64,000 bases of DNA from Bacillota bacterium (GCA_023459915.1 JAEWSN010000024.1:1-64000); one strand, 5' to 3'. Positions 26,845 through 36,276 are shown, numbered from the stretch's first letter. Notes: a model not told the origin generated them from the letters alone. Translations and numbers: made by a program.

Positions 26845-28371
26845 CTATGCGACACCACGTTTGGCACCGGACATGTACAGGCCCAGTTCCTCCACCGTGG
26901 TCTTTTTCGGGTCGAGCTCGCCTACTATCTCACCCTCGTACATCACCAGAATGCGATCGCTGACATTCATGATTTCCTCAAGCTCCAGGGACATCAACAG
27001 CACGGCTTTGCCGGCATTGCGCCGTTCCACCAGCTGCTTGTGGATGTATTCGATGGCGCCGACATCCAACCCGCGCGTGGGCTGAACCGCCACCAGCAGC
27101 TCGTGCTTTTTGTCGATTTCCCGCGCGATGATGGCTTTTTGCTGGTTGCCGCCGGACATGCTGCGGACGGGCGTGAGCGGCCCCTGTCCGCTGCGGACGT
27201 CGAACTTCCCGATGAGCCGGTCGGCATAGTCGCGGATGGGCTTTCTGCGCAGGAACCCATTCTTTTGGAATGTCGGCTCCCAGTACCGCTGCAACACCAT
27301 GTTGTCTTCGAGCGAATAGTCGAGCACCAGCCCGTGCTTGTGCCGGTCTTCCGGAATATGGCTCATGCCGGTTTTGGAACGGGTGCGGATGGGGGACTTG
27401 GTGATGTCCACCCCGCAAAGGCTCACCGACCCGCCGCTCGGCTTTTCAAGACCCGTGATGGCGGAGATGCATTCGGTCTGCCCATTGCCCTCAATGCCCG
27501 CCAGACAGACAATCTCTCCGGCCCGCACCTCGAAGGAGACATTGCGGACCGCGTTGTTGTGATGCACCTTGGACGGCACCACCAAATCCTTCACGGACAG
27601 CACCACCCCGGCAGGGGTCTGCGCCTGCTTCTCCACCGTGAAGTTGACGTCACGTCCCACCATCATGCGGGACAGTTCTTCCTTGGTGGTTTCCGCGATA
27701 TCCACCGTACCCACATACTTGCCTTTGCGCAGGACGGTGCAGCGGTCTGATACCGCCATGATTTCATTGAGCTTGTGCGTGATGAACAGGATGGACTTGC
27801 CCTCCCTGGCGAAATTCCGCATGATGGCCATCAGCTCGTCGATTTCCTGGGGTGTCAACACCGCGGTGGGTTCATCGAATATGAGAATCTCGTTGTCACG
27901 GTACAGCATCTTCAGGATTTCCACACGCTGCTGCATGCCCACGGAAATATCCTCGATGAGGGAATCGGGATTGACTTTGAGCCCATACTGCTCGCTGAGC
28001 CTCACAATTTTCCCGCGCGCCTCCCTGCGCTGCAGGAACCCCATTTTGTTTGGTTCCACGCCAAGGATGATGTTCTCGAGCACGGTGAATATCTCCACCA
28101 GCTTGAAATGCTGGTGCACCATGCCGATGCCCAGCGCGTTCGCGTCATTGGGATTGGCAATGCGCACCGGCTGCCCGTTTTTCCTGATTTCTCCCTGTTC
28201 GGGCTGGTACAGGCCAAACAACACACTCATCAGGGTGGACTTGCCCGCGCCATTCTCACCGAGCAGTGCGTGGATTTCTCCCTTGCGCAGCCTGAGGGTG
28301 ATGTCGTCGTTGGCGCGGATGCCCGGGAATTCCTTGGTGATGTGAAGCATCTCGATGATGTAGTCTTCCAT
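26845..28371 (-). CDS. BMP-type nucleoside ABC transporter ATPase (second copy)
   Basis: 508 aa from MEDYIIEMLHITKEF with AGAGGTGACC upstream; an in-frame extension to 28530 would add a Lys/Gly-rich stretch overlapping the terminator-like hairpin and is rejected. Two ABC domains: Walker A LLGENGAGKST, signature VGMQQRVEILK, Walker B ILIFDEPTAVLTPQE; second domain signature MSGGNQQKAIIAREI. NupO-like, length as in Bacillus (about 510). Confidence 0.93.
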   Translation of the reverse strand: MEDYIIEMLHITKEFPGIRANDDITLRLRKGEIHALLGENGAGKSTLMSVLFGLYQPEQGEIRKNGQPVRIANPNDANALGIGMVHQHFKLVEIFTVLENIILGVEPNKMGFLQRREARGKIVRLSEQYGLKVNPDSLIEDISVGMQQRVEILKMLYRDNEILIFDEPTAVLTPQEIDELMAIMRNFAREGKSILFITHKLNEIMAVSDRCTVLRKGKYVGTVDIAETTKEELSRMMVGRDVNFTVEKQAQTPAGVVLSVKDLVVPSKVHHNNAVRNVSFEVRAGEIVCLAGIEGNGQTECISAITGLEKPSGGSVSLCGVDITKSPIRTRSKTGMSHIPEDRHKHGLVLDYSLEDNMVLQRYWEPTFQKNGFLRRKPIRDYADRLIGKFDVRSGQGPLTPVRSMSGGNQQKAIIAREIDKKHELLVAVQPTRGLDVGAIEYIHKQLVERRNAGKAVLLMSLELEEIMNVSDRILVMYEGEIVGELDPKKTTVEELGLYMSGAKRGVA

Positions 28372-28482
28372 GGTCACCTCTTCTTGCGTCGGCGGATTGC
28401 CCCCGACGGCCACGCATGATTCCTCACCGGCGTCGCATGCCGGTTTCTCCGCTTTTTCATTATCCATCAACCGCAGCCGGAA

Positions 28483-28526
28483 AACAAGAAAGGGAAAAGA
28501 CTTGCCGCCTTTCCCCTTTCCGTTTT
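28483..28526 (-). terminator. imperfect hairpin after second bmp gene
   Basis: GAAAGGGAAAA (28488-28498) and TTTCCCCTTTC (28510-28520) pair with one bulge; on the minus strand it is followed by TTGTTTT. It lies between the binding-protein and ATPase genes, so it may act as a partial terminator that limits transporter expression relative to the binding protein. Confidence 0.45.
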
Positions 28527-28580
28527 TCACGGAGATGTCAACTCCCGCTTATGCGATTATGGATGGTGCGGCACACGTCC

Positions 28581-29720
28581 TCAGCGGACGGTCACCGCCA
28601 CTTTCGCCAGGCCCAGGCCGGACGCAAGCTCTTCCGCGGTGGCATTGCCGTTGGCGTCCGCCACGGCGATGGTGCGGACCGGCTTGATGGAACCCGAGGC
28701 CAGCTTGGCGTACAGGGCGTCATAGTCGGCCTTGGAGAAGGTCTGGAAGCGGTGCATGTCGCTGCCGCCGGTGACGCCTTCAAGCTTCGCGGTCGGCAGG
28801 CTCACGCCGCCGTTCGACGCGTTGAAGTACGTGGTCTTTCCGGAGAACTTGTCCCAGGAATTGGTCTTGTAGATGGCTTCGAGCACCTGCTCAACCGAGG
28901 TGCCGAGGCCCTTGGTGGCGGCGGTGATGACGGTGTCGCTGTCGTAGCGCTGGTCAACGTCCACGCCGATGACCTTGGTGCCGGACTCGGAAGCAGCGGA
29001 CATGACACTCTTGCCGACAGAACCGCCGCAGGCGAAGATGACTTCCTTGCCTTCCTGGTACATGGTCTTCGCGGTGGCCTTGTTGGTGTCGTTCTCCTCG
29101 AAGTTGCCGGTGTAGTGGTAGGTGACTTCAACGGAACCGTCCGCCATGCCGAGCTCGGCCGCGGCCGCCTCGATGCCCTGCAGATAGCCGTATCCGAACG
29201 CCTGAACGGCCGGAACCGCCATGCCGCCCATGAAGCCGAGCTTGGTGAATCCGTCCTTCACCGCGGCATAACCCGCGAGGTAGCCGGACTCTTCCTCGGC
29301 ATACATGACGCTGGCCACGTTGGCCTTGGTCTCGAAGGTGCTGTAGTCTGCCGTGTGCGGCGCGCCGTCGAGCAGGATGAACTTCACGTCCGGGTATTTG
29401 GTCTGTGCTTCGTACACAGCCACTTCGAACAGGAAGCCGGGGGTGACAACCACTTTGGCGCCGCCGGTGACAGCCAGATCGATGGACTGCAGGTAGCCGG
29501 CGTCGGAAGCCTCTTCAGGCTTGTAATACTTGTGGGTCTTCTTGTTGGCTTCCGCAAAAGCCACAACGCCTTCCCATGCGCCCTGGTTGAAGGACTTGTC
29601 GTCGATGTTGCCCTTGTCGGTGATCAGGGCGACCTCGAAACCGCCGCCCGCGGCGCCACAGCCGGCAAACAGGGTAGAAACCAGCAGAACCGCCAAAACC
29701 AGTGCCAATACTTTTTTCAT
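28581..29720 (-). CDS. BMP-family nucleoside-binding lipoprotein (second copy)
   Basis: 379 aa, AAGGAGGAG before ATG. Lipoprotein signal MKKVLALVLAVLLVSTLFAGC. BMP motifs: ALITDKGNIDDKSFNQGAWEGV at about 30-52, KVVVTPGFLFEVAV, FGYGYLQGIEAA and VIGVDVDQRYDSDTV. Closer to the Med/TmpC type than the first copy. Likely binds purine nucleosides. First gene of the second transporter operon, following adhE and its terminator. Confidence 0.92.
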   Translation of the reverse strand: MKKVLALVLAVLLVSTLFAGCGAAGGGFEVALITDKGNIDDKSFNQGAWEGVVAFAEANKKTHKYYKPEEASDAGYLQSIDLAVTGGAKVVVTPGFLFEVAVYEAQTKYPDVKFILLDGAPHTADYSTFETKANVASVMYAEEESGYLAGYAAVKDGFTKLGFMGGMAVPAVQAFGYGYLQGIEAAAAELGMADGSVEVTYHYTGNFEENDTNKATAKTMYQEGKEVIFACGGSVGKSVMSAASESGTKVIGVDVDQRYDSDTVITAATKGLGTSVEQVLEAIYKTNSWDKFSGKTTYFNASNGGVSLPTAKLEGVTGGSDMHRFQTFSKADYDALYAKLASGSIKPVRTIAVADANGNATAEELASGLGLAKVAVTVR

Positions 29721-29762
29721 GTATCTCTCCTCCTTGTTGATGGTTGGTAACCCACCTCACTC

Positions 29763-29790
29763 ATTTTACCACCACGACCAGACTTTGCAA
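29763..29790 (-). promoter_or_regulatory. possible promoter of second bmp operon
   Basis: Minus strand -35 TTGCAA (29785-29790), 16-bp spacer, -10 TAAAAT (29763-29768), about 40 bp before the ATG. Confidence 0.45.
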
Positions 29791-29900
29791 CACGAAAAAA
29801 GAGAGCTGAAACCCTCACCATTGACGGATTCCACGACTTGTGGACATATGTGTTCCAAGGGCGGCTTGCCGGATTCCCCCGCTGCCGCGGACAGGGAAAC

Positions 29901-29937
29901 GCCCCCTGAAACCACATGGAAGCGGGTTTCAGGGGGC
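29901..29937 (-). terminator. intrinsic terminator after adhE
   Basis: GCCCCCTGAAACC and GGTTTCAGGGGGC form a perfect 13-bp stem with an 11-nt loop, 17 bp after the adhE stop; the following T-tract is short (GTTTCCC). Confidence 0.75.
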
Positions 29938-29953
29938 GGTCATCGGAACGGTG

Positions 29954-32653
29954 TCACTTCAAGCCGTAAGTCTTGCGATACAGCGCTTCGAGCTCCGTCA
30001 CCAGTGGCTGGCGCGGATTTGCGCCCGTGCACTGGTCGGAATAGGCCAGGTCGGCCAGCGCGGCCACCTTCTTCTCGAAGTCAACCTTCGGCACACCCAT
30101 CTCGGCCAGGGTCAGCGGAATGCCCACGGTTTTCATGAGCGTGCGGATGGCTTCCACCAGGCTCCCCACACCCTCCTCCGGGGTGGCGGCCGGCAGCTTC
30201 AGGAAGGCCGCCACCTCCTGGTACTTCTCATCGGCGATGAAGGATTCATATTTCGGGAATGAGACAAACTTGGAGGGCTTCGTACCGTTGTAGGCCACCA
30301 CATGGGGCAGCAGCACCGCGTTGGCGCGGCCGTGCGGAATATGGAACTCTCCGCCGAGCTTGTGCGCCAGGCTGTGGTTGATGCCCAGGAAGGCGTTGGT
30401 GAAGGCCATGCCGGCGATGCACGACGCGTTGTGCATCTTCTCGCGGGCCAGCTTGTCGGCGCCATTCTCCACGGCCCTGGGCAGGTACTCGAACACCAGC
30501 TGGATGGCCTTGAGGGCCAGCGCGTCGGTGTAGTCCGAGGCCAGCACGGACACATAGGCCTCCAGCGCGTGGGTCAGCACGTCCATGCCGGTGTCGGCGG
30601 TGACGCTCTTGGGCACGGTCATGACGAACTCCGGGTCGATGATGGCCACATCGGGCGTCAGCTCGTAGTCGGCCAGCGGGTACTTCACATTCTCCCGCTT
30701 GTCGGTGATGACCGCGAAGCTCGTCACCTCGGAGCCGGTGCCTGAAGTGGTGGGAATGCAGACCATCTGGGACTTGCGGCCAATCTCCGGGAATTTGTAG
30801 ATGCGCTTGCGGATGTCGGCGAACTTCAGCTTCATCTTGCCGAAGTCGGAATCCGGCTGCTCGTAGAACAGCCACATGCCCTTGGCCGCGTCCATCGCCG
30901 AGCCCCCGCCCAGCGCGATGATCACATCCGGCCGGAAGGCGCGCATCAGGGCCACGCCGCGTTCCACGGTGTCCACGGACGGATCGGGCTCCACGTCGGA
31001 GAAGATTTCGCAGTGCACATACGGGTCATGGCGGCGCAGGTGCTGCAGCACGGTTTCCACATAGCCAAGCTTCACCATGTATTCGTCCGTGACGATGAAG
31101 GCGCGGCTGATGTTGGGCATGTCGGCCAGGTACTGGACGGATCCGGCCTCGAAATAGATCTTCGGCGGAATCTTGAACCATTGCATGTTGTTGCGGCGCT
31201 TGGCCACCCGCTTGAGGTTCATCAGGTGCACGGTGGTGACATTCGACGTGGTGGCGTTGCGGCCATAGGAACCGCAGCCCAGCGTCAGGGACGGCATGTT
31301 GGTGTTGTAGATGTCCCCGATGGCGCCATGGGTGGACGGTGTGTTCACAATGAGGCGGCCGGCCTTGATGGTGTGGCAGAACCGGTCGATGACCGCCTCG
31401 TCCTCAGAGTGGATGACCGCGGAATGGCCCAGGCCCCCGAACAGCACCATTTCCTCCGCCCTGCGGATGCCTGCCTCCGCCCCGTCCACAATGTAGTAGG
31501 CCAGAATGGGGCTGAGCTTTTCCCGGGACAGCGGGAATTCCGGGCCCACGCCCTTCTGGGCGGCCAGCAGAATCTTGGTGTCCTCCGGTACGGAGATGCC
31601 GGCCATTTTTGCGATGGTGTACGCGCTTTGTCCCACCACCTTGGGATTCATGGCGCATTTGGCGGCATCGATGGCGGTGGCCTCAAGCTTCTTGATGTCC
31701 GCGTCCTCAAGAAAGACGCAGCCGTTGGCCTTCATGAAGGCTTCAAATTCGCGGGAAATCTCGCGATCCACAATCACCGCCTGCTCCGACGCGCAAATCA
31801 TGCCGTTGTCGAAGGTCTTGGACAGGATGAGATCGGTGGCGGCGCGGCGCAGGTTTGCCGTTTTCTCGATGTAGCAGGGCACATTGCCGGGGCCGACGCC
31901 GAGCGCCGGCTTGCCGGTGGAATACGCCGCCTCGACCATGCCGGCGCCGCCGGTGGCCAGGATGAGGGAAACACCGGGGTGCTTCATCAGCAGGTTCGTG
32001 GCCTCCAGGGACGGCGTCTCCACCCACTGAATCACGCCTTCCGGCGCGCCGGCCGCCAACGCCGCCTGCAGCAGCGTATTGGCCGATTCCGCCGAGCACT
32101 TCTGCGCGGAAGGGTGAAATGCGAAAATGATGGGATTGCGCGCCTTCACGGAAATGAGGCACTTGAACATGGTGGTGGAGGTGGGATTGGTGACGGGTGT
32201 GACGCCGGCCACCACGCCGATGGGTTCGGCGATGACCTCGTAATCGTCCAAATCATTGTCTTCAATGACCCCGGCGGACTTGACCTTCTTGATGGAGTTG
32301 TAAATATACTCGGTCGCAAAAATGTTCTTGGTGATCTTGTCCTCATAGACGCCGCGGCCGGTTTCCTCAACAGCCATCTTCGCCAGCTCCATGTGTCTGC
32401 CCAGGCCGGCCAGCGCCATGGCTTCCACGATGGCATCGGTCTGCGCCTGATCCATCCGGCTCATGATTTCAAGGGCCTTTTGGGCCTTCACCACCAGTGC
32501 GTTGACTTCAGCGGCCGCCATGGCTGCCTTGTCCGGTACTGCCTGCGTCCGGGCCTGTTCGGTTTTGGCCGCGCCTGTTTTGGCCGCGGATGATGTCTTT
32601 GTGTCCGAGAGGTTCTTCCTGTCTTTTTCCATGATGATGGTGCCTGTTGCCAT
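29954..32653 (-). CDS. adhE: bifunctional aldehyde/alcohol dehydrogenase
   Basis: 899 aa; GGGAGGAA before ATG. Reduces acetyl-CoA to acetaldehyde and then ethanol, using two NADH. N-terminal CoA-acylating aldehyde dehydrogenase half: [14 protein letters not shown], and catalytic Cys in [14 protein letters not shown]-terminal iron-type alcohol dehydrogenase half from about residue 480: [25 protein letters not shown], and the metal histidines in [17 protein letters not shown]. The first 45 residues are a Lys/Ala/Thr-rich extension longer than usual. Controlled by a strong promoter overlapped by Rex-like sites. Confidence 0.96.
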   Translation of the reverse strand: MATGTIIMEKDRKNLSDTKTSSAAKTGAAKTEQARTQAVPDKAAMAAAEVNALVVKAQKALEIMSRMDQAQTDAIVEAMALAGLGRHMELAKMAVEETGRGVYEDKITKNIFATEYIYNSIKKVKSAGVIEDNDLDDYEVIAEPIGVVAGVTPVTNPTSTTMFKCLISVKARNPIIFAFHPSAQKCSAESANTLLQAALAAGAPEGVIQWVETPSLEATNLLMKHPGVSLILATGGAGMVEAAYSTGKPALGVGPGNVPCYIEKTANLRRAATDLILSKTFDNGMICASEQAVIVDREISREFEAFMKANGCVFLEDADIKKLEATAIDAAKCAMNPKVVGQSAYTIAKMAGISVPEDTKILLAAQKGVGPEFPLSREKLSPILAYYIVDGAEAGIRRAEEMVLFGGLGHSAVIHSEDEAVIDRFCHTIKAGRLIVNTPSTHGAIGDIYNTNMPSLTLGCGSYGRNATTSNVTTVHLMNLKRVAKRRNNMQWFKIPPKIYFEAGSVQYLADMPNISRAFIVTDEYMVKLGYVETVLQHLRRHDPYVHCEIFSDVEPDPSVDTVERGVALMRAFRPDVIIALGGGSAMDAAKGMWLFYEQPDSDFGKMKLKFADIRKRIYKFPEIGRKSQMVCIPTTSGTGSEVTSFAVITDKRENVKYPLADYELTPDVAIIDPEFVMTVPKSVTADTGMDVLTHALEAYVSVLASDYTDALALKAIQLVFEYLPRAVENGADKLAREKMHNASCIAGMAFTNAFLGINHSLAHKLGGEFHIPHGRANAVLLPHVVAYNGTKPSKFVSFPKYESFIADEKYQEVAAFLKLPAATPEEGVGSLVEAIRTLMKTVGIPLTLAEMGVPKVDFEKKVAALADLAYSDQCTGANPRQPLVTELEALYRKTYGLK

Positions 32654-32754
32654 AATGGTTCCTCCCTCTTGTCGTCCCGACGGTGTCTGCCGATTCCCGC
32701 CGAAAGCGGATGTGCCGCTTCGTGCATCCGGCTTGGTGAAACAGGTTCGAAATA

Positions 32755-32772
32755 TTGTAAATTATTTGACAA
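32755..32772. promoter_or_regulatory. Rex-like operator 2 at adhE
   Basis: TTGTAAATTATTTGACAA. Read on the minus strand it matches 12 of the 14 defined positions of TTGTTAA-N4-TTAACAA. It lies just downstream of the adhE -10. Confidence 0.6.
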
Positions 32773-32776
32773 CTTG

Positions 32777-32805
32777 ATTGTACGATATCGTTAATTGTTT
32801 GTCAA
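32777..32805 (-). promoter_or_regulatory. adhE promoter
   Basis: Minus strand -35 TTGACA (32800-32805), 17-bp spacer, -10 TACAAT (32777-32782). The predicted leader is about 115 nt. The 32654-32965 gap has this AT-rich promoter, two Rex-like sites and no gene. Confidence 0.75.
32788..32805. promoter_or_regulatory. Rex-like operator 1 at adhE
   Basis: TCGTTAATTGTTTGTCAA matches 11 of 14 defined positions of the Rex consensus and covers the -35 and much of the spacer, a position suited to NADH-relieved repression. Confidence 0.55.
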
Positions 32806-32965
32806 TCTATTTTTGATAAATTTTTAACACTTGTGTTTGCAACCTTTTGCCCTCTCCCCGATAGGGTTTTTTGTGTTTTCGGTTGCTGCGAAATCTTGGA
32901 GAAAAGAATCACGCAAAACAAGCGGCTGCCCTGGCATCCCGCTTCATGCAGTTTCCGCCTGGTTT

Positions 32966-34147
32966 TTACGCCGCGCGTTCCAACAGTTTCCGATACGTCG
33001 CGTCGATGCCAATCGCGCCGAGCGGCGCCGTGACCAGAATGGACAGCACCGCGACCGTCAGGATGAGATTGCCCGCGCCCACACCCGCAGCCAGCGGAAT
33101 GCCCCCGATGGCTGCCTGTACGGTCGCCTTGGGCAGATATGCGAGTCCGCAGAACAGGCGCTCCTTCAGGTTCAGTGACGTGCCCGTCACACTGAGGAAC
33201 ACCCCCGCCATGCGGAAAACAAGCGCCATGCCGACAAGCGCAAGCGCGGCGAGGCCGGCCTGCGTGGCATAACGGACATCCACGGTGGCGCCGACCAGCA
33301 CAAACAGCAGCAGCTCCGCCGCCACCCAGATCTTCGAGAATTTTCCCGACAGCCGTTTGGCCAACACATCATATTGCTTGAGGATGGTGCCACCCAGCGC
33401 CATGACGGCCAGCAGGCCCGAAAACGGCACCACGGCGGACAGGACATCCTCCAGGGTCACCAGCACAAAGGAAACCGCCAGCAAGATCAGCATCTTCACG
33501 GTATCCCGCATGTGAATCCAACGGAACAGCTTCACCAGGCCGATTCCCAACAAGATGCCGCCCACCACGCCCAGCACGATGGAGACAGGAATGCGCAGCA
33601 AACCACCGGCATCGAACCGGCTGCCGCCGTACATGCCCAGAAACGAGGTGAACAACACAATCACATAAATGTCGTCCACGGATGCGCCGGCCAGAACCAG
33701 CTGCGGAATGCTTCGTTCCCGGCCATAGCCGTTCTCCATGAGTTTGAGCATCCTTGGCACCACAATCGCCGGAGATACCGCGCCCAGAACCGTTCCAAGC
33801 AAAGCCGCCTCCAGGTATGTGATGGGAAACAGCAGGGGCGCAAGAAGGGTTGTCGCAATGATTTCAAAGGTGGCCGGCACAAAGCACATCAGCAAAGCCG
33901 GTCGCCCCACCCGTTTGAGGTCCTTGAGATCCAGCGCCAGACCGGCGCGAAAAAGAATGACAATCAGCGCCATTTTCCGCAAATCCGGTGAAATGCGCAA
34001 CAGCTCCGGATCCATGATGTTGAGCGCGTACGGACCCATGATGATCCCGGTCAGCAGCATGCCCACCAGTCCGGGGATTTTCACTTTTTGAAGCAGGCCG
34101 CTGAGCATGAGTCCAAACAGCAACAGAAGCGCGATACTGAACAGCAT
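32966..34147 (-). CDS. cation:proton antiporter, CPA2 (Kef/NapA) type
   Basis: 393 aa from MLFSIALLLLFG, AGGGG 7 nt before the ATG. About 12 to 13 helices without a soluble C-terminal TrkA domain. Family features: KIPGLVGMLLTGIIMGPYALN near 20-42, FRAGLALDLKDL (ion-site region), and ASVDDIYVIVLFTSFLGM. Probably exchanges Na+ or K+ for H+. It is 13 bp from the preceding YcxB-like gene. Confidence 0.88.
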   Translation of the reverse strand: MLFSIALLLLFGLMLSGLLQKVKIPGLVGMLLTGIIMGPYALNIMDPELLRISPDLRKMALIVILFRAGLALDLKDLKRVGRPALLMCFVPATFEIIATTLLAPLLFPITYLEAALLGTVLGAVSPAIVVPRMLKLMENGYGRERSIPQLVLAGASVDDIYVIVLFTSFLGMYGGSRFDAGGLLRIPVSIVLGVVGGILLGIGLVKLFRWIHMRDTVKMLILLAVSFVLVTLEDVLSAVVPFSGLLAVMALGGTILKQYDVLAKRLSGKFSKIWVAAELLLFVLVGATVDVRYATQAGLAALALVGMALVFRMAGVFLSVTGTSLNLKERLFCGLAYLPKATVQAAIGGIPLAAGVGAGNLILTVAVLSILVTAPLGAIGIDATYRKLLERAA

Positions 34148-34160
34148 GGTGTACCCCTTT

Positions 34161-34571
34161 TCAACAGGCGCAGGCATGAACCGGTTTGCCCGTGGCGGAC
34201 GCGAGATGCTTGACGAGCGCCTGGGATGTCCCTTCCACGATATCGGACTTCTGCAACGCTGTCACTTGTTTTTCCCAAATGAAAACCAGAAGATGCGGGG
34301 TCTCCACCAGCAAATCAATCGTGCTGTATGGCGCCTGCGCGCCGTCAGGCAGCATCATGCCGTTTTCATTGAAGCAGACAACGCGCGGGGCGGCCTGCGG
34401 TGTGTCGACGGAACACAAGCTTTCCAACAGTTTGTCCGCAGAAGCTTCGAAACGCTGTTTCATGCGATGTGATGCTTTCCCACGGCGTGATCCCGCCTTC
34501 AAATACACAACTCCCAACAGGCTGGCAAGCAGTTCCGCAACGAGGGGAGCAGCCAGCTCCTTCGGGGACAT
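34161..34571 (-). CDS. YcxB-like C-terminal domain protein, probably 5'-truncated
   Basis: 136 aa from ATG at 34571, or 144 aa from a TTG at 34595; neither start has a ribosome site. The C-terminal part (RVVCFNENGMMLPDGAQAPYSTIDLLVETPHLLVFIWEKQ) resembles the YcxB-like domain, which normally follows two membrane helices; only one weak hydrophobic stretch remains. The frame opens exactly at the first hairpin of the 34.6-34.9 kb array, suggesting that the original 5' end was cut off. Function unknown. Confidence 0.55.
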   Translation of the reverse strand: MSPKELAAPLVAELLASLLGVVYLKAGSRRGKASHRMKQRFEASADKLLESLCSVDTPQAAPRVVCFNENGMMLPDGAQAPYSTIDLLVETPHLLVFIWEKQVTALQKSDIVEGTSQALVKHLASATGKPVHACAC

Positions 34572-34596
34572 CAAACCCGGTATCAGCAGGAACAAA

Positions 34597-34915
34597 CCCA
34601 GGCTATCGCCTGGGGCAATTATGGCGCAAAAACCCGCTCCCGCAACTTGCTTTGCAAGTTGCTGCCGCTCGCCCCGCCTGCGGCGGCGCGGTTTTCGCTA
34701 TGTGAACAACCCAGGCTTTCGCCTGGGTTGTTCACTGGATAACTGCCTTTGACTCCGCTCGGCGGGCCGGATGCTTGCATCCGCTTGTGGCAGTAAACAT
34801 CATTAAAATACAACAAAATGCCGGGTTCTGCAAACACCGGATTTTTCACAGTGGCAACCTGCTCTCAGGGTTTCCTGCGGGAGCCCTGGGGAAACAGGTT
34901 GTCTGTCACCGTGAT
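34597..34915. repeat. second hairpin-rich stretch, 3' of the TnpB-like gene
   Basis: Successive inverted repeats: CCCAGGC-TATC-GCCTGGG; GCAACTTGC-TTT-GCAAGTTGC inside a wider pairing GCGCAAAAACC/GGTTTTCGC; CCGCC-TGC-GGCGG; a perfect 15-bp stem GTGAACAACCCAGGC with loop TTTC (34701-34734); CGGATGC-TT-GCATCCG nested in ACTGCC/GGCAGT (34742-34793); and CAACCTG/CAGGTTG enclosing CAGGG/CCCTG (34855-34900). On the minus strand this directly follows the TnpB-like coding sequence and overlaps its stop, the place where TnpB guide (omega) RNAs are encoded. No gene is seen in the gap. Confidence 0.8.
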
Positions 34916-36276
34916 ATCCGCGAAGGAATCAACCGCAGTTGCTGGCTTGGCCGCCGGTGCACCGTCGCCTTTTGAAGCGGCATCACGTGATGGGGCACAT
35001 GATGGGATGTCTGTTGGGCTGACGGTTCGTTTGCGTTTGCCCTCTTCCTGTCTTTCTCGTATTCAAACAGCCGCATTGCCAGATTCAGACTTCCAAGGGT
35101 GTCCAGTGCCTGCGAATGGCCGCAATCGACGCAGAGGAAATACAGCTTGTTCATCCGGTTATGGGGCGAGGCCCTGCCGCATTGCGGACATGTGCGGAAC
35201 ATGTTGTTCGGGCTCACCTGCACAGGCGCCGGCAGGCCGCGCATGGGCAGCTTGTAGCGCAGCAGGCCCAGAATCCGGTTCCAGTGGCTGCCGTCAATCG
35301 GCGGGCCATGCAGCACATCGGCCGCATCCACCCAGTGGAGATGATCGCCCTTGCGAACCAGCGGTGCGACCACCGCCCGGGCATTGTGACCGAGGGCCAG
35401 CGCCGCCATGCGATTGGCCACGTGATGCAGCGCGTTGGCCGTCCATGACCCATTGTCCCGGACAGCGTGCGGTGGCAGGGGTTCCAGGCCGCCGGCGATC
35501 ACCCGGGCGTCGGGGCCGGTCACCGTGTACGAAAAAGCAGCCTGCATTGCCCTGGAAAAGCCTATCCGGTTCACCGGATGAACCGGCGGCACTTCCGCCA
35601 TTTCCAGGCTGCACGCGAGATACCACGCGCCATTCCTGTACAGCAGACGCGCACAGCGGAAGCGTTCCGGGGATGCGACGGCCTGCTTCAGCAGCATCTC
35701 CTGCCGCTTGCCGAAGGCCAGCGGAAACAACAGATACCGCACCACACGCAGATTGTCGCACAACGGCATTCTGTCCCGATGCACATGCACGAGCCGGCTC
35801 TGATCCCGATGCGCGTTGGGAAGGCTTCCCTCACGGTTGGTCAGATACAGCTTGGCATAGAAACGATCCGTTTCCGGATTGTAGACCAGGCACCAGTCAC
35901 GCTTCGTGTCATAGCGGCAGAACAGCACCGCGCGCTGACGGGGCGGATTGAATCGGAGACCCGGTTCCTGCTCCCGCCGCGCCAGATAGCCGGCCATCCA
36001 GGCCGCAAAGTCATTTTTCAGGGAATCCTTGAAGGGTTCCACCCCAAAACGGTTCAGGGCGAGCCCCATGCCCTTGTCCACCCACAGGCGCAGCTGTCGG
36101 GACGACAATCCTGTGGCGGCAGCTTCAGACTGCGCATGAAACGCTTCCAACTGCCCGCCGGCCTGTGTCAGCAGCCAGTGGAAGGCTTGGGCATACCGGT
36201 CCGTCGCGGTTTGAAGATACGACTGTTTGATGCGGCTCGGCCGGTGCAGTTTCAGTGTGACAGTGATGTGCCCCAT
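34906..36276 (-). CDS. TnpB-like (IS605 OrfB / Cas12-ancestor) protein with degenerate RuvC site
   Basis: 456 aa; GGAGGGGG before the ATG. The C-terminal half aligns with TnpB: a RuvC-I-like strand at 237-250, ANALHHVANRMAALA helix at 280-294, RuvC-II-like AVVAPLV at 301-307, YKLPMRGLPAPVQV, a zinc ribbon CPQCG (363-367) / CVDCG (382-386), and LDTLGSLNLAMRL. The expected RuvC-I Asp is replaced (GFSRA, Ser241) and the RuvC-II Glu is replaced (VVAPL, Ala304); Asp392 remains. So DNA cleavage is unlikely while RNA and DNA binding may persist, as in TldR-type repressors derived from TnpB. No TnpA is nearby. The basic, His-rich tail (415-456) is unlike known family members. Confidence 0.75.
   Translation of the reverse strand: MGHITVTLKLHRPSRIKQSYLQTATDRYAQAFHWLLTQAGGQLEAFHAQSEAAATGLSSRQLRLWVDKGMGLALNRFGVEPFKDSLKNDFAAWMAGYLARREQEPGLRFNPPRQRAVLFCRYDTKRDWCLVYNPETDRFYAKLYLTNREGSLPNAHRDQSRLVHVHRDRMPLCDNLRVVRYLLFPLAFGKRQEMLLKQAVASPERFRCARLLYRNGAWYLACSLEMAEVPPVHPVNRIGFSRAMQAAFSYTVTGPDARVIAGGLEPLPPHAVRDNGSWTANALHHVANRMAALALGHNARAVVAPLVRKGDHLHWVDAADVLHGPPIDGSHWNRILGLLRYKLPMRGLPAPVQVSPNNMFRTCPQCGRASPHNRMNKLYFLCVDCGHSQALDTLGSLNLAMRLFEYEKDRKRANANEPSAQQTSHHVPHHVMPLQKATVHRRPSQQLRLIPSRISR

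Noticed and set aside
28372..28530. N-terminal extension of the second BMP ATPase
   Set aside because: It would overlap a hairpin and add a lineage-odd Lys/Gly segment; the ATG at 28371 has a good ribosome site and gives the usual family length.
34906..36276. Active IS605-family insertion sequence
   Set aside because: No TnpA is nearby, catalytic residues look lost, and no clear left and right ends could be delimited.
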